Below the pieces are notes generated by a model. The model saw only the letters and a program-made list of their open reading frames with translations, made no database searches and was not told the origin of the DNA. A program made the position numbers and the translations under genes. Shown piece by piece: positions 63,778 to 64,000 of a stretch of 64,000 nt of DNA. This stretch comes from Aradus depressus. Taxonomy: Eukaryota; Arthropoda; Insecta; Hemiptera; Aradidae. The number at the start of each line of letters is the position of its first letter. Within the stretch, counting starts at the first letter, position 1. The stretch lies in contig OY759226.1 in the NCBI GenBank assembly GCA_963662175.1, positions 26,380,065 to 26,444,064 of the forward strand, written 5' to 3'.

Positions 63778-64000
63778 CAACCTTTTTTGGATCGCGTACC
63801 ACTTAGTACATCATGCTAACTTGTACCACTTCGTAAAAATGATTGTATTTCGTGAAATTTTTTATTGTGTGTTATTTTATTTGCATTATAACTTTTATAG
63901 GGTGACCATGTATTCACATCACATAATGAGACAAATTACATTGAAACACGCCTAAACGTCATGCCAATATTTCATTCATCACAATATTTTCTCTTAACGC
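63778..64000. mobile_element. Possible hAT element end, cut by the window edge
   Basis: CAGCGTTTTCCAACCTTTTT, then GGATCGCGTACCACT, is a common hAT-type terminus. The other end would lie outside the window. Confidence 0.5.

Overview
This window is eukaryotic and almost certainly from an insect or close arthropod. It is AT-rich, contains spliced genes with large introns, and is saturated with transposable elements: Jockey-like LINEs, a tRNA-derived SINE, hAT, PIF/Harbinger and Tigger/pogo remnants, and foldback elements. The SINE tail (CCTAA units, complement of the TTAGG telomere repeat of many insects) points to insects; the species cannot be named from sequence alone. There are no operons, rRNA genes or CRISPR arrays.

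Only two host genes are visible, both partial and in divergent orientation. (1) On the minus strand, two consecutive exons (38578-37609 and 28073-27926) join in phase and encode the catalytic part of a chondroitin sulfate N-acetylgalactosaminyltransferase, a Golgi type II glycosyltransferase; the N-terminal anchor exon and the C-terminal end were not found. (2) On the plus strand, three in-phase exons (60182-60351, 61699-61875, 63051-63310) encode part of an UNC93-like MFSD11 major-facilitator protein; its first exon was not found and its 3' exons lie beyond the window.

Layout. 0-5 kb: a hAT MITE with target-site duplication (TSD), a 43-bp-TIR MITE, a LINE 3' relic, and a second LINE split by a PIF/Harbinger element. 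5-11 kb: an unclassified repeat ('family C') with a 1.5 kb duplicate at 39.8-41.3 kb, SINEs and a long palindrome. 11-20 kb: two Tigger relics, a (TA)n satellite and a foldback element. 20-23 kb: a LINE fragment and a 31-bp minisatellite with a hAT insertion. 23.6-27.9 kb: a nearly full-length two-ORF Jockey-like LINE inserted 17 bp from a splice donor of the glycosyltransferase gene. 28-38.6 kb: that gene's 9.5 kb intron, full of SINEs and foldbacks, and its large exon. 38.6-60 kb: intergenic repeat desert, including a 340-bp G/A tract, an 11-bp satellite and R1-like and Jockey-like LINE ends. 60-64 kb: MFSD11 exons, with introns filled by SINE, foldback and Tigger insertions.

The two most unusual signals are a tRNA-derived SINE whose 3' tail is telomere-like, demonstrated by perfect TSDs, and a hammerhead-ribozyme-like core recurring inside foldback elements of at least three different families. 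An abundant, unclassified hairpin-ended family ('family B') of about 20 copies is also notable.
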